In this document: one piece after another, positions 39,283-51,566 of the stretch
How positions within the stretch are numbered: the first letter of the stretch is position 1
Layout of the letters: every line of letters starts with the position of its first letter
Assembly: GCA_964035795.1 (NCBI GenBank)
Contig: OZ038324.1
Span: 8,444,878 to 8,508,877 of the forward strand
Direction of reading: 5' to 3'
From: Pterobdella sp. o SKG-2022
Taxonomy: Eukaryota; Annelida; Clitellata; Hirudinida; Piscicolidae
Length of the DNA: 64,000 nt
The notes under the pieces: generated by a model
What the model saw: the letters and a program-made list of their open reading frames with translations, nothing else
What the model was told of the DNA's origin: nothing
Database searches by the model: none
Made by a program: the position numbers and the translations under genes

Positions 39283-40604
39283 TCTCGCCATTTTAATCAA
39301 ATTCACCGTTTTATCACCAGATGTCACTTGCTCGCCTTTAAATTTCGTTAATTTGCAGCATTAGGTTGATTTTGTTTAACTTTTTCACTTCGATATGCGT
39401 CTTACAGCACAATATTTAAATCATGATAAAATTAAGACTTTTCAGCGGACGATTTTAAATATCAAAAAGGCGTCTCGGACTTTTTAGCGCGTTATTTCAG
39501 CTTTGCCTTAATCACAATTTCGTGCCATTTTAATTCTTCATTTCTGTATTTATTTGTCCATTTACTTTGGTAAAATTTTCGTTTATAAAGAAAAGTATTT
39601 TTGCATATGAATCAAATTAATATTTCATTTACTAGAAGCATTTCACGGAAAATTTCAAGATTTTACCGCCTCGAGAGGGTTTTACTGATTGCCTTCATCA
39701 GTCTCTCACTCTTTCGCGCCTCTCGCTGTCACAAATTATTTGAAACATAGTTGTTTTATTTAGCAGCTTCGCCATTTTGCTTTTCAGCGTTTTGGAATGG
39801 TTTCAAAATTTTTCAGTTCCATTACAAAGCATCATTATGAAACGTTTTTGAAATATTTGCACTCTGAGCTATAAACAAATTTTGAAACTTTTGGCTCAAC
39901 CAATCAAAATTTTTCTATTCATGCTAATGCTTTCGAAAACAAAATTTTTCCAAAGTTAAAAATTTATAATTATTCAGTTTTAAAACCTAATGTAATTGTA
40001 ACATGAGATATTTATCAATAAAATAGACAAAATTCTTTTAAATTTAATTCAATCTTTTTTTGTTCCAATGTACACTTTGAAATTTGAGGTTTTAAGTTAG
40101 TTTTTTTATCAATTTTGTTTCTACATTGATATCTATTATCTACTCTCGTAAACGTTGCTGAAATTAACATTAACGCTAATTTTAAAAATAAAATTAAGTT
40201 AAAATAGGACTTTCAAATAAAATAGTAAAAAATTAAATTTTTCACATTTTAATTTGCTCACAATGAAAGTTCACATTTAAGTCGTAAAAACATACATCAT
40301 ATGTAATATAAATATAAAACCTTGATAGTAACAAACTTCATAAATATATAGATGCCCAGATTAGAGCTGAAAAATATATATACGTCATCATATAGGCTCG
40401 GTATGTTGTGAAAGTATAATCAGATTGAAGTATATAACAAGCGGCATAGAATGTATGCACCATCTATGTATGGTGTTTGCGTGTCGCCACAGCTGGTTGG
40501 AAGGACAGATGTTAGAATTTATTTTGCTTCTGCAAACTCTTATTATTTATAAATTAAATAAAAGATAACATAACTGAGATTCAAATTTTTGAAAACGAAA
40601 CATA
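39283..40604. other. intergenic, no gene seen
   Basis: AT-rich sequence between the unknown gene and CPEB. It presumably holds the CPEB promoter; no clear element was identified. Confidence 0.6.
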
Positions 40605-41502
40605 ATGGCTGAAAAAACGAATTTTTCATCCGATTCAAACACTGCAAATTTTGCCACGTTCAACGACGCTACAGCTATGGGAGAGACTGCAGCCACGAAA
40701 CCAACCTCCCTCAACCTTGATGAGGTGAGCAAACCTTCTTCTAATGAAGCTCAAAGACCCCAGCATCTTCTCCCACCCCCCTATCCCTTAATTTCTTCAC
40801 CTAGAGATTTTTCACCCCATGAAATTCCCTTCTTTCTTAACAACAATTTCAACAACTCTGCACTCCCCGAAAACATTGAACAACAGTTGAAAAAATTAAA
40901 CCTTGGGGCTGTATCTGAAGAAATGAAGCAATTCAAAAGCAACACTGATATAAACAATTTGTTTTACAACAAAGCTGAATCTTCTTATAGCAACACTTTT
41001 AACAACAATCTCCCATCAGACTTTGAAAATGATATCTTGGCAAAATTCTCTCAACAACGTTTCAACAACATACCAGATTTCAATCCCTACGAACAGCCAT
41101 CTACACATAACAACCCATACAACAACTTGTCAGAAAACATGTTTTCTAAACTCCATCAACAAATCCCTATTAATGACTACAACCTCAACATCATGAAGGT
41201 CCCAAAAGCAATTAAAATATAACCCATCTGTACACATTGCTTAATTTCTATTTGTTTTTGTTGATATAAAGTTTATTTTAAACAATATTCACCTCAAGCT
41301 TTTATTTATACAGTTAAACAATACAAAAAAATTAAAATTATAAATTAAATTATATTTTTATTTAAAAAATAATTAAATTATAAAACAATCAAAACTTCAC
41401 AGCACTCTTCAAAACAAATGCCATTTGGACTTAGTCAAGATGCTGTCACAAAGTTCTATCTGAATGAATTACTCAAAAATGGTGAAGATGAGGTGTTGGT
41501 GG

Positions 41503-41534
<32 letters not shown>

Positions 41535-43681
41535 GGGTGTTGGTTATGATGATAATGATGACGATGGGAACATGGAAATAATGAGGGTGAGGATTATCAT
41601 TATGTGGTAATGAAGATAATGATGGTGTTTAATACAATTACATTGTAAATTATTGGCATCGAGAAATAAAAAACAATAATGCTTATAAATTATTTTAAAT
41701 ATTTAAAATATACTTAATATTATGTGATTATTAGTTGCCTCATGATTTATCAGTAAACTTAGTGAACCAAATAATGATGTCATTAGTATTAAAATCATAT
41801 ATCCTTATTAAATATAAATAAAACCACACATGCATACAGCTGGAAGCACATACAACAACACAAACAATACTCATATGGAGTGTTATTCAAGGAAAGTGTT
41901 TGTTGGAGGTCTGCCACCAGATTCTGATGAAAGTTTGTGTTGTTGTTGAGGAGGTTGTGTTGTTGTTGTTTTGCTGGTGTTGAAGTTGTTGATGTTGATG
42001 TTTTACTGGTGTTGTGGTGCTGATATTTTGATTGTTGTTGTATACTGTTGTATCAATTTAATTTACCCATCAAGTGAATCTTCAAAAAAAAGTTTCCATT
42101 GAAAATTATCTTCAAATCTCACACTCCTCCCATAACCAGAACGCTTGATACCCCATCGATATCCATTATTTCTAATACCCCGCCAAAAAAGCTTATCCCT
42201 CACTATTCCACCCAACTGCAGACGAAATAACTGCATCCTTCCGGCAATTTGGCCCCCTGATCATTGATTGGCCACACAAGGCTGAAAGCAAAACCACTTT
42301 TCCACCTAAAGGTGCTAGGCTCATTATTTGTTTTATTGATTTTTTTGTTATTTGATTTTTTTTTTGCTTGATACTATTGTTTCTTATATTTTTTAAATAA
42401 ATTTTTTTTTTTTCGATCTAAATTTTTTTTTGAGTTATATTGCAGGTCAGTATTATAAAAAATTTCAAATTCATCTGTCTTATTGAATAAGTTTAAAATT
42501 ATAATATTATTCAGTCTATATATCATATAAAAAAATCAATTAAAGCATTATCATATCAAATCATCATTGCACTAATTGATTTCAAAAAGTTTTATAATCA
42601 AATAAGTTTCTTCATTTTTGTTCTTTTGCTAAGAATAATAATAAAAGTTAATATTGATCCTCCTCAACCCACAATTTTCAGGCTACTGTTTTCTGTTGTT
42701 CCAGGATGAAATGTCGGTACAGAGGTTGATGGAGACTTGCATGGAGGAGGATGGCAAGTACTTCTGGTGTGTGTCATCAGCTGGAGCCAAGGATAAGCCA
42801 GCTCGGAGGGTTGGTGGTATAGTGGGTGGTTGGTTTTGTATAACTCCCATATTTTGAGTTCAAGTCCACTGGGTGTTTTCAAATTTTTTCAGGAGTGTTA
42901 TTATTTTTTGTAATTTTGTTTTTCAATTCATCATCATGATTAGTATTATTTTTATTATCATTATTATTATAAACTTTTTTCCAAAGGTGCAAATCAGGCC
43001 CTGGTGCTTGGTTGACTCAGATTTTCTGATGGATGCCACTCAACCATTAGATCTGAGAAAAACCATCTTTGTTGGGGGAGTGCCCAGACCTCTGAGAGCT
43101 GGTGGGTGAGAGGCAGTGGGTGTTGGAGAGTAGTGGGTAGATTCTAGAGAGAGGGAGGGAGAGAGTAGTGATGGGTGAGTGTGTGAGAGTTAATTCGAGT
43201 GAGCTAATGGTGAAATTAGTTTTTGAAGCTGGAAAAGATCGAAAATCTTTAAAAACCGCTTAAAAAACCATTAAAAAAAATAAACCAATCATCGACCAAC
43301 AAATGACACTAGTTGAACTGGCTCTGTCAATGGACCAATTGTATGGAGGGGTTTGTTACGCCGGCATTGATACTGACCCAGAACTCAAGTACCCCAAGGT
43401 TTGGCATTTTATTTTTTTTTATGGTTTTATTGTTTTTTTTTCAATTTTAGGATTTTTTCAATTTTTTTTTCAGTTTTTCTATTTGATTATTTTCTATTTT
43501 TATGATTTTTTTGCGCTAATTTAATTCTTTTTCGATGATTTTTTTACTTTCATTTACTTCAATACCGATAAAATACCTAAGTAGTTTCGTTTTTCCTTCA
43601 TTGATTTATTTTTGCGTTCAATTTAAAAATTTTTTTTCAAGTTTTTATGTGAATAGAAATGAAATAATTCAACGATATGAA

Positions 43682-43717
<36 letters not shown>

Positions 43718-44522
43718 TTAAAAAAAAATCAATCCCTCGCCAGGGGGCCGGTAGAGTGTCGTTTTCGAGGCAGCAGAGCTATATATCTGCTATCAGTGCT
43801 CGTTTTGTGCAGCTGCAGTTCGGGGATATTGACAAGAGGGTGGGGTTTTTTTCAGAGACATCTCATGTATCTAGATTTTTTCGGTTTTTAATCTTTAAAA
43901 TGAAGAAATTTTGTTTGGTTTTTGTGTTTTTTGATTTCAATCTAAGTTTTTATATTTTCATATATTTCTTATAGACTGGTTTTTGTTTCTGTTCATTGAC
44001 TCGTGTGCTCGTATTCGATCTATGTACAAATGACTCACAATCACATGTCTTTAGACGGTTGACATAAGACGCAATAACACAGCAACATAACATGGCTCAC
44101 GTGTGCGATAACAACAATTTAATACAACCCTTTCCCCCAACCACCCATTCTATCTAATGACGTCACAAATCCTTTACAGGTGGAAGTGAAGCCGTATGTC
44201 TTAGACGATCAATTGTGCGATGAGTGTCAAGGCCAAAAAAGCGCGAGAAAGTCTGCTCCGTACTTCTGCGCCAATGTGGCCTGCTTGCAGTACTATTGCG
44301 AGGTTGCCATTTTTGTTTTATTTGAAAATGGTATCTTAATTATTATCTTGGTTGTTATGATATTTTATTACTAAAATAATAATATTTCTATTTTTCCTTA
44401 TTATCATCCCCACACAGGTGTGCTGGGTGCAGATCCACTCAAGAGCAGGCAGGGAGTCCCACAAGCCCCTTGTGAAGGAGGGTGCTGATAGACCCAAGAG
44501 TATCCCCCCTTTTAAGTGGTAG
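40605..44522 (+). CDS. CPEB: cytoplasmic polyadenylation element-binding protein, CPEB2/3/4 (Orb2) type
   Basis: Binds U-rich elements in mRNA 3' UTRs and controls poly(A) length and translation in the cytoplasm. Ten exons with closed phases: 40605-41198, 41403-41481, 41840-41932, 42222-42311, 42682-42809, 42987-43101, 43313-43398, 43744-43839, 44180-44302, 44418-44522; 502 aa. The N-terminal exon is disordered and Asn-rich (33 of 198 residues). RRM1 has KVFVGGLPP and GYCFLLF; RRM2 has TIFVGGVPRPLRA and GAGRVSFS. A C-terminal ZZ zinc domain carries CDEC, CANVACLQYYCEVCW and the two His of IHSRAGRESH. The linker VQIRPW and the motif VEVKPYVLDDQ(L)CDEC mark the CPEB2-4 branch rather than CPEB1. 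Start chosen as the first ATG of the N-terminal exon; further 5' UTR exons are possible. An extra Ala-Arg-Arg sits at the exon 5/6 junction. Confidence 0.96.
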
Positions 44523-47500
44523 TGTGTGTGTGAGGGGAAGGTGATTTAGGGGTTCGTAAATATCTCATAAAAATGTTTTCTAACAATTTCATGATGTATT
44601 GTTAAGCGCTTTAAACTTTTATATTTTTAATCTTTGGTACCAACGAAAAAATGCGCGCGATTTCTCAAAACTTAACCACTAAAGATCATACAGAACATTT
44701 TGACATTTAAATATTTTTGGTGCGAAATATTAGCTCCCGAATGGGTTACCGCTTTAAAGTGGCGTAGGAAAGATTGTTGTTTAAATACTTGATCATTATT
44801 TATTGATTGCATCACCAAATATTACTGTACAGTTTTCATAAATATTTTTATAATATATTTTTATGTTTTTGCGGTTTTTCGCCGTATTTTTTTTGTACTT
44901 CTTCATCATACGAATAAGTTTCAACTGCTAATTATGTATTCTGCATAGATGCAACAATCCTACTTGCACAAAACACATTCAAAAATCTTAACCATAATAA
45001 CAAATCGAAAAAATATAAATGCAAAAAACAATACGCATAGAAGCAAACAAACTTGCACATATACATACAAAAAACCCACACATACATACATGCAAACCCA
45101 CACATACATACATACACACAAACAAACTCGTTGATAGCAATTGCTCAAGGTATGGAATTGTGGGATAGCTTTTGTTATAGTTACATTTCAAATTTTATAC
45201 TTTTCTTCATTTTTCTACATATTCATCATGCTTATTATCGTTTACATTTTTATCAACACCTTCGTTTTTAATTTTCTCTCATTATCATAGTCGTCTTCAA
45301 CATCATCGTCATTTTTTCCTTCATCTTCTTCATCATGAATGATTATCTTGTCATTTTAAGAGTCGATTGTGCAATACAGTTTTCCTTAGGGAAATGATTT
45401 TATGAGTTAAAAGATTCACCAGTCAAAATCATCTGATTTCAAAATTGATAAAATATATTTATTTTATGTGTAAAATTTTGAAAATAATGCAAAGCGCTTG
45501 TATCATTTTCAACTATATTCTGCATCCTGATTGTTAACAAAGTGACTTTTTGAGCTGTCGTTTGGATTCAGTTTATGTTATCTTTATAGACATCACACGT
45601 ATCTTTTGTTCAATTCCTTTTGGTTTTATAAGTTAATATGATGTGTTTTCAAGATACATATATTTTCAAATTGAACTTCTTTCTAATAAGCCAAACTTCA
45701 TCATAAAGAATTGAAAACTCAGTGGCAATCGTTTTATGATAAGGTTCAATTCATCGAAAATGAAGCTCTTTTAAAAATAATTTTGTATGTATTATGAAGT
45801 TGAAATGGTGTTTTGAACCAAGTGAAGTGATTTAGTTTAATTTTGTTACAGGTCCAATGTTAAACTCGCGAGATGAAACTACACATTTTTATCTTTGTAA
45901 CTCCATGCTAAGACAAGAATTTTGATAAAAACTTAAATTTTGTCGTTTTTTTTCAAAAGTTTACAGTTGTACCTCGACTACAAGGTAGTGTTCCAAACAC
46001 CACCCTGTTTGCGTTCATAAGCTTCCCAATAAACTACCTGCTACTGGGTTGGCGAGGAGCATCGACAGTGCATCCTTGGAGGGCTTTTGGTGAATTTTTG
46101 ATGCCACCAAAAAAAATTGATTGAAAGAGTTTTTTTATAGTCTATCGTTGCTTTCAGAAATGTTATTGTCAATTTCATTTCATATCGAGGCATCGAAGCT
46201 ATAAACACAATGCTAACCTTCAGAGTGGTTTCTGAAATTTAAACTAACTTATTAATTGACTACATTTGAATGTTTAAATAAATTTGATGAAGCAAAAAAC
46301 TGCATTTTCAACAACACTAATCATTTGAGACATACTAGATACAAAACCGAACTCAATAACAACGGCTGATCAGTCTTTCAACATCCTAAACTTTCTGAAT
46401 GCTTTGAAGACCAACACTGGGCTTTCGAGTTACCAAATTTTTATGGGCAACAAGGGCTTAGTCTCCCATCAATTTAACTTATTTGATGTCTATTTTTATA
46501 TTAAATCCTTTCATTGTTAGAATTTTTTATATTCTTTAATTAACTATATCTAATGGCATATCCTATTATTAGCTTTATTGATAAACTTTTCAAATAGACA
46601 GACAAATAAATGGGTTGAAGGATGAATAGATATTCAGTAGAGATACTTGGATACCAGCATAAAACTAAATTAAGTTGATGACGAAGAGTGACTACCATCA
46701 AAGCGCAAAGAACAACCGACGTTTAGAGCATTAAAGTTAATATACATAACTACTTACATAACAGATTATTTTCGTCGCTGTAATCAGCCGTTTCCTGAGT
46801 CGTTGTATGAGTGGCGAAGGAAGTGAGTATGGGAGATCAACTCATTTTATAGCTTTTTATGTTTAATGGTGGATTTTTTGTGGGAGTTTTAGATTTTTTT
46901 GAGATTTTGTTTTTGAGGTTTTATGAAAAGTTTTTGAGTATATTGATGAAGTTTAAAATTTTCGATGTCTGTGTTTCTATTGGGAATATATGGTTGATTA
47001 TTTTGTTGCGGTCCTTTTAACAGAGCGCCTAATTTTGGTGTTTACAAATAAACATAAATTTAAAAAAATGGTTGATACATTTTTAAACATCCAAGGAGGT
47101 GAACGAAAACAAAGAGAAAAATTTACAATGTTAGCTCCTTCATTAAACGGGCCATTCTTACAAAAGCTGAGTGAAGTTGTGCCAGTAAACCATTTTGTGG
47201 TTAATATGGGGCCCAAAAAATCAATGAACATTCTTTTTCAGGTCTTTTATGAACGCCACTTCATCACTGGAGTTATGATGGATTGTGAATGTTTAAGGAT
47301 TAGATGTATCAGTGAATTTTTTGTGAATTGTTAGGGATTTTATGAATGGGTGAATGGAATAGAACTTAATGGATGACAGAGGTATTGTATAATGTAATAT
47401 ATTAAAGTATGAACTAGCTATATTATTGAATGTGATGGAAGAAATTTATATATGCTGTATAGAAAATTGGGACTTTCAGCTAGAGTATATAAAGTTAACG

Positions 47501-47662
47501 CACAACGGACCGCATACTTTTTAATGCAAAGATTTCACCTCGCATTGTAGTTTAGCTTTTTCAAGATTCTCAAACATTTTCTTTTAAACTGCGTTCAAAA
47601 GTTTTTAATTAACAAGTTTCCCATTCTCATATAAGTTTTGTGACTTGACCTAAAAACGAGAA
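44523..47662. other. intergenic, about 3.1 kb, no supported gene
   Basis: AT-rich. A CA-rich patch lies at 45035-45125. Imperfect inverted segments near 45660-45790 carry AACTTCATCATAA-like words resembling the fold-back family. The open frame at 46990-47334 has no family signature. Confidence 0.55.
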
Positions 47663-50600
47663 ATGCAATTGGACGATGCTCTCAACAGCTTAGGTTCGAT
47701 AGGTCGATGGCAGGTGACCTACTTCGTGTGTTTGAGTGTGGCGGTGATGTTCCCTGCGGGCTGGCACATGGTTTCCTTAGTTTACATTGGTGAGTCTCTG
47801 GTTTCCATGCATCATTTGACAATCATTCTGGACAAGGGAAAGTTGTGAAATAAAAATAAAATGCTTATATCTAACTTAGATCTAATATAAATATGTTTCA
47901 GTATTCTTTTCCATAGAACCAACACAAATACTAGATAAACTATGACATGACCAGTTCAGCTGTCTGACGCCTGCGTTAACAGCCTGAGACTATTTACTGA
48001 CTTACAAACACTTCACACACATCTACACAAACCAACCAGGATACAAACCAGAACACCACTGCAAGCTTCCAGAAGGGTCGATTGTTAACGATAGCATACC
48101 GTGGTTGAATGGAAAGCTCTCTTCCTGCTTCATGTACGACGAAAACTATGAAACTGTGCCCTGCACTGATGGGTGGACTTACAAGGGGAATGATGGACCC
48201 ACTATCGTCACTCAGGTATGTCGGTGTAGGTAAGTGAAATTGGTGTAGATGGGTAAGTTAGTGAAGATAGATTATGAGGATATAAAATGAGCTTGAAACA
48301 ATCATGACAATATGACAAATGCATCTAAACAGTGGGACCTAGTGTGTGATAAGGACCATATGTCTCACGTGACCCAAACTATTCTCGTAATGGGGGTCAT
48401 GTTTGGAGCCATGTTCTTCACCAGCTTGTCAGATCGACTGGGAAGGAAGCCGATCTTCTTCATCAGTCAATGGGGCATGATCATTGTAGGAATAGCCACA
48501 GCTTTCAGTCCAAACTTTTACTTCTTCTGCTTCTTGAGATTCTTCACTGGAGCCTTCCAACAGGTGAGGTGACAAGGATTCAAGACGTTTTGTGATTTGT
48601 TGAAACAATTTCAGGGAATTATTTTGACGGGTTTCGTTCTGGCTTGTGAGCTGTTTGCATCGAAGCACAGAACCTTCGCAGGAACCATCATCGAGAACTT
48701 CTGGGCTGTGGCGTGGTCTGTCTTCCCTCTACTCGCCTACCTTTTCAGTAACTGGGTACATCTCCAACTCTTCATCACACTCTTCGGCCTTACTACTATA
48801 CCCTTATACTGGTGTGTTGTGTTCCATCCATATTGTTCTCAAACAAATGATTTCAATGGATCAAATGCTTCTATTGGAAATCATAAATCATTATACATCT
48901 CAAGGTTTTTGCCGGAATCTTTGCCATGGCTGATGGCGAATGGAAGAACAAAAGAAGCAGAAAAAATTATTCAAGATGCAGCGAAGATGAACAAACTTAC
49001 GATCCCAGACCCGGTTCTAGACCACAATGACCTGGAACTGCAGGAACAACCTGTGAAGAGTGGTTTTAAAGATTCGATCATCAGCAAGTTGAAACTGCTG
49101 AAAAAGGACAAGGAACATGAGACCAAGGCTCAGTACACCATTGTGGACCTTTTCAAATCCAAACGTCTTATGGCTTATGTGTTTATCATGTCTCTCTTGT
49201 GGTGAGGCTTGTTGTTGTGTGTGATGGACATCAAAACTGTTACATCTATCTTTATCTTTAATTCAATTGCTTTACACGACTCTTAACCCATTAATTCGCA
49301 ATTTTATAAAAATAATTATTAGTGAATCGTTTTCTAATACTCGTAACTCTTTTGAACGGTAGGATGGTTGTGACTTTGGTGTACTATGGTTTGACCTTGA
49401 GCACTGCACAACTGGCTGGAAACAGATACGTCAACGGGTATTTGTTTAAGTTCAAAAATTTAGAATGATTTTAAATAAACTTGAAATACCTGCAAGGTTT
49501 TTGAACGCCATAGTCGAAATCCCTGCCTACACATCTTCCTACTTCGCACTCAAAAAGTTTTTATTACTTCCACTGGATCACTTTTAAATTAAAAATTAAC
49601 ATTATCTCAATTTATTTTTCTTTTGGAGACATCGTAAGTATCTTGTATTTTGTTTTTCAGTTCTTATTCTCCGAAAAATGAGGAATTTAAAGATACTTTA
49701 TTTTAAAGAAACTAAAATTTCCGATAAGTACAAGCTTAGCATAATTGACTAGTCTAATGAATTATGATAAGCTTGTACTTATCCAAAATTTTTGTTTCTT
49801 TAAAATAAAGTATCTTTAAAATCCTCATTTTTCGGAGAATAAAAACTGAGACTATTTTAATTTATTTATATTTCTAGTAATAAAAATAGTCTTGACTCCA
49901 CCCAGATACGGAAGAAGGTACCCTCTGATTGGATACCAGATCGTAGCAGGTGTGGGTCTGTTGGCCAATGCTTATCTAGATAGACCTGAACTAGGTATGT
50001 TTGTACAACTGAATGTTTTTTTTCAACTAGATGTATTCTTTTAAACTTTTTTGATAATGATTATTTTTGAAACATAATCATGACTAATATTGGATCTAAA
50101 ACTCCACACATGCCATTGTAAACATACAAAACAAATAAATAAATAAAAATATCGAAAAAACAAACCTACACACAAAAACACACACACACTAACAGGCTAC
50201 CGGGAGTCTTTGATGCCCCTGATCATTTTCTTCAACATGATGGGCAAGTTTGGAATCACAGGATCTTTTGGCATCGTCTTCCTTTACGCTCCTGAGATTT
50301 TCCCCACCACTTTGAGGTTTGGACTCAGTTTTAAGTTTATTTTAATATAAGTAAGTTTTATGGTATTAATCTTTTTTCAACTTATAATGGAAACTTGGCA
50401 CCAATTCATTCAATTCTATCGAACCCTTCGTGGGATAGATCTATAAATTTTCAAAATTATTCAAGATTTATATATTTAACTGGAATAAAATCATGTAGAG
50501 CTTAATAAACCCCTTGTGAATAATCTGAAGGAATCAGGCGTTAGGAATCGCTTCATTGTTCGGAAGGATTGGAAACTTTTTGGCACCATATGCCTCCTAC

Positions 50601-51173
50601 ATTGTGAGACATTTATTCATTCAAGAAGATTAATTAACGCTCTAAGAAACATAAAAACTACATTGCCTAATAACTTGTTCGCTTTAATTATGGTGGATTT
50701 GATGAAAAATGTCAGTCTAACCAATAAATATTAATTAATTAAATCAAAGTGGACTTTACTACTAAAAAATGTTGAAATATTTTGATTCATTTTGTTATTT
50801 AAATAAAAAACGCGTAAAATCATTTTAATAAACATTGGGATAGTTTTTTAGAGACATCGTATGTTCTTTCGTAAACTTGAATTTTACCAGTAAAACTTCA
50901 AATTATGAAGATTTATAATTTGAAGTTTTACTGGTAAACAACATTGGGATAACATTTAGGATTGATTTTTTTCAAAATCTGTAGTCAGAGACACAATCAT
51001 GGCTGCCAGTAGCGATCTACGGCACAACCTCCATCGTGGGAGGCTTTCTAGTGCTCTTCCTGCCAGAGACTCTCAACAGACCACTGCCTCAAACCATTGA
51101 AGATATCGAAGCTTGGAGTAAGAAAGAGGTCAAGGCTGAAGAGAAGGAGGGTGGCTCTGCTGAAGAAGTTTAA
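47663..51173 (+). CDS. SLC22-family organic cation/carnitine-type transporter
   Basis: Major-facilitator carrier of the plasma membrane, moving organic ions across it; the substrate cannot be read from sequence. Eleven exons, all phases closed: 47663-47789, 48040-48215, 48333-48563, 48615-48811, 48905-49201, 49363-49437, 49497-49556, 49906-49994, 50196-50316, 50531-50603, 50985-51173; 544 aa, the normal SLC22 length. It shows the SLC22 start ([14 protein letters not shown]), TM1, a large extracellular loop with Cys ([19 protein letters not shown]), WDLVC, the MFS loop motif DRLGRKP, PESLPWL before the long cytosolic loop, [10 protein letters not shown], and the C-terminal [16 protein letters not shown]. 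Possible 5' acceptor: a pyrimidine-rich tract with AG at 47634-47635, 28 nt before the ATG. Introns 7 and 10 contain fold-back repeats. Confidence 0.96.
49620..49850. repeat. fold-back element, SLC22 intron 7
   Basis: Inverted arms of about 95 bp (49658-49848), roughly 90% matched. They run from CAGTTCTTATTCTCCGAAAA to the reverse complement on the right, with centre CATAATTGACTAGTCTAATG. The left flank GGAGACATCGTAAGTATC also occurs near the 16.8-kb and 50.85-kb copies. Confidence 0.88.
50831..50951. repeat. hairpin element with flanking 12-bp direct repeats, SLC22 intron 10
   Basis: A perfect 24-bp inverted repeat (50883-50906 with 50915-50938, 8-base loop) begins TTTACCAGTAAAACTTC. AACATTGGGATA occurs as a direct repeat on both sides (50831-50842 and 50940-50951). 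It contains GAGACATCGTA, shared with the 49.6-kb element. Confidence 0.85.
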
Positions 51174-51566
51174 ATGGTGTATGTATGTGTTTGGTGAAAA
51201 GTTTGTGGTGATGTGGTGATGGTGAGTTTGATGTTATGTGGTGGTGGATAGGTGTAGTGAGAGTGGTGTTGATGATGCAAAATTGGTGGGTATGGGTGTT
51301 ATTATGTTGATTGAAATTATGCTAGCTGTGGTGTTAAAAATCAGAAAAAGATTCAAACTTTGTTGAAAATTTTTTCGAAAATTTGCTTTGAAGTTTTAAA
51401 TTTTATGAGATGAAGCATAGTTTCACAAGATTTCTTGATCTTAAGATGATAATTGTTAGTTTCAATTCTTGGAATATAGATTCATGAATATATAATCTTT
51501 CTACGACTGTTGACTTGAATGTGCTTTTAAAATTCTTTCTTATTGAGTGTCAAATATTCAAAATGT
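51174..51566. other. gap between SLC22 3' end and the carbonic-anhydrase-like gene
   Basis: GT-rich at first (51174-51300), then AT-rich. Convergent 3' ends; no other gene seen. Confidence 0.6.

Noticed and set aside
46990..47334. Open frame of 114 codons upstream of SLC22
   Set aside because: AT-rich, no family signature, and no splice-consistent link to SLC22.
48812..48904. Coding insertion in the SLC22 protein (continuous open frame)
   Set aside because: The frame is open by chance; removing a GT-AG intron restores the conserved YWFLPES junction.
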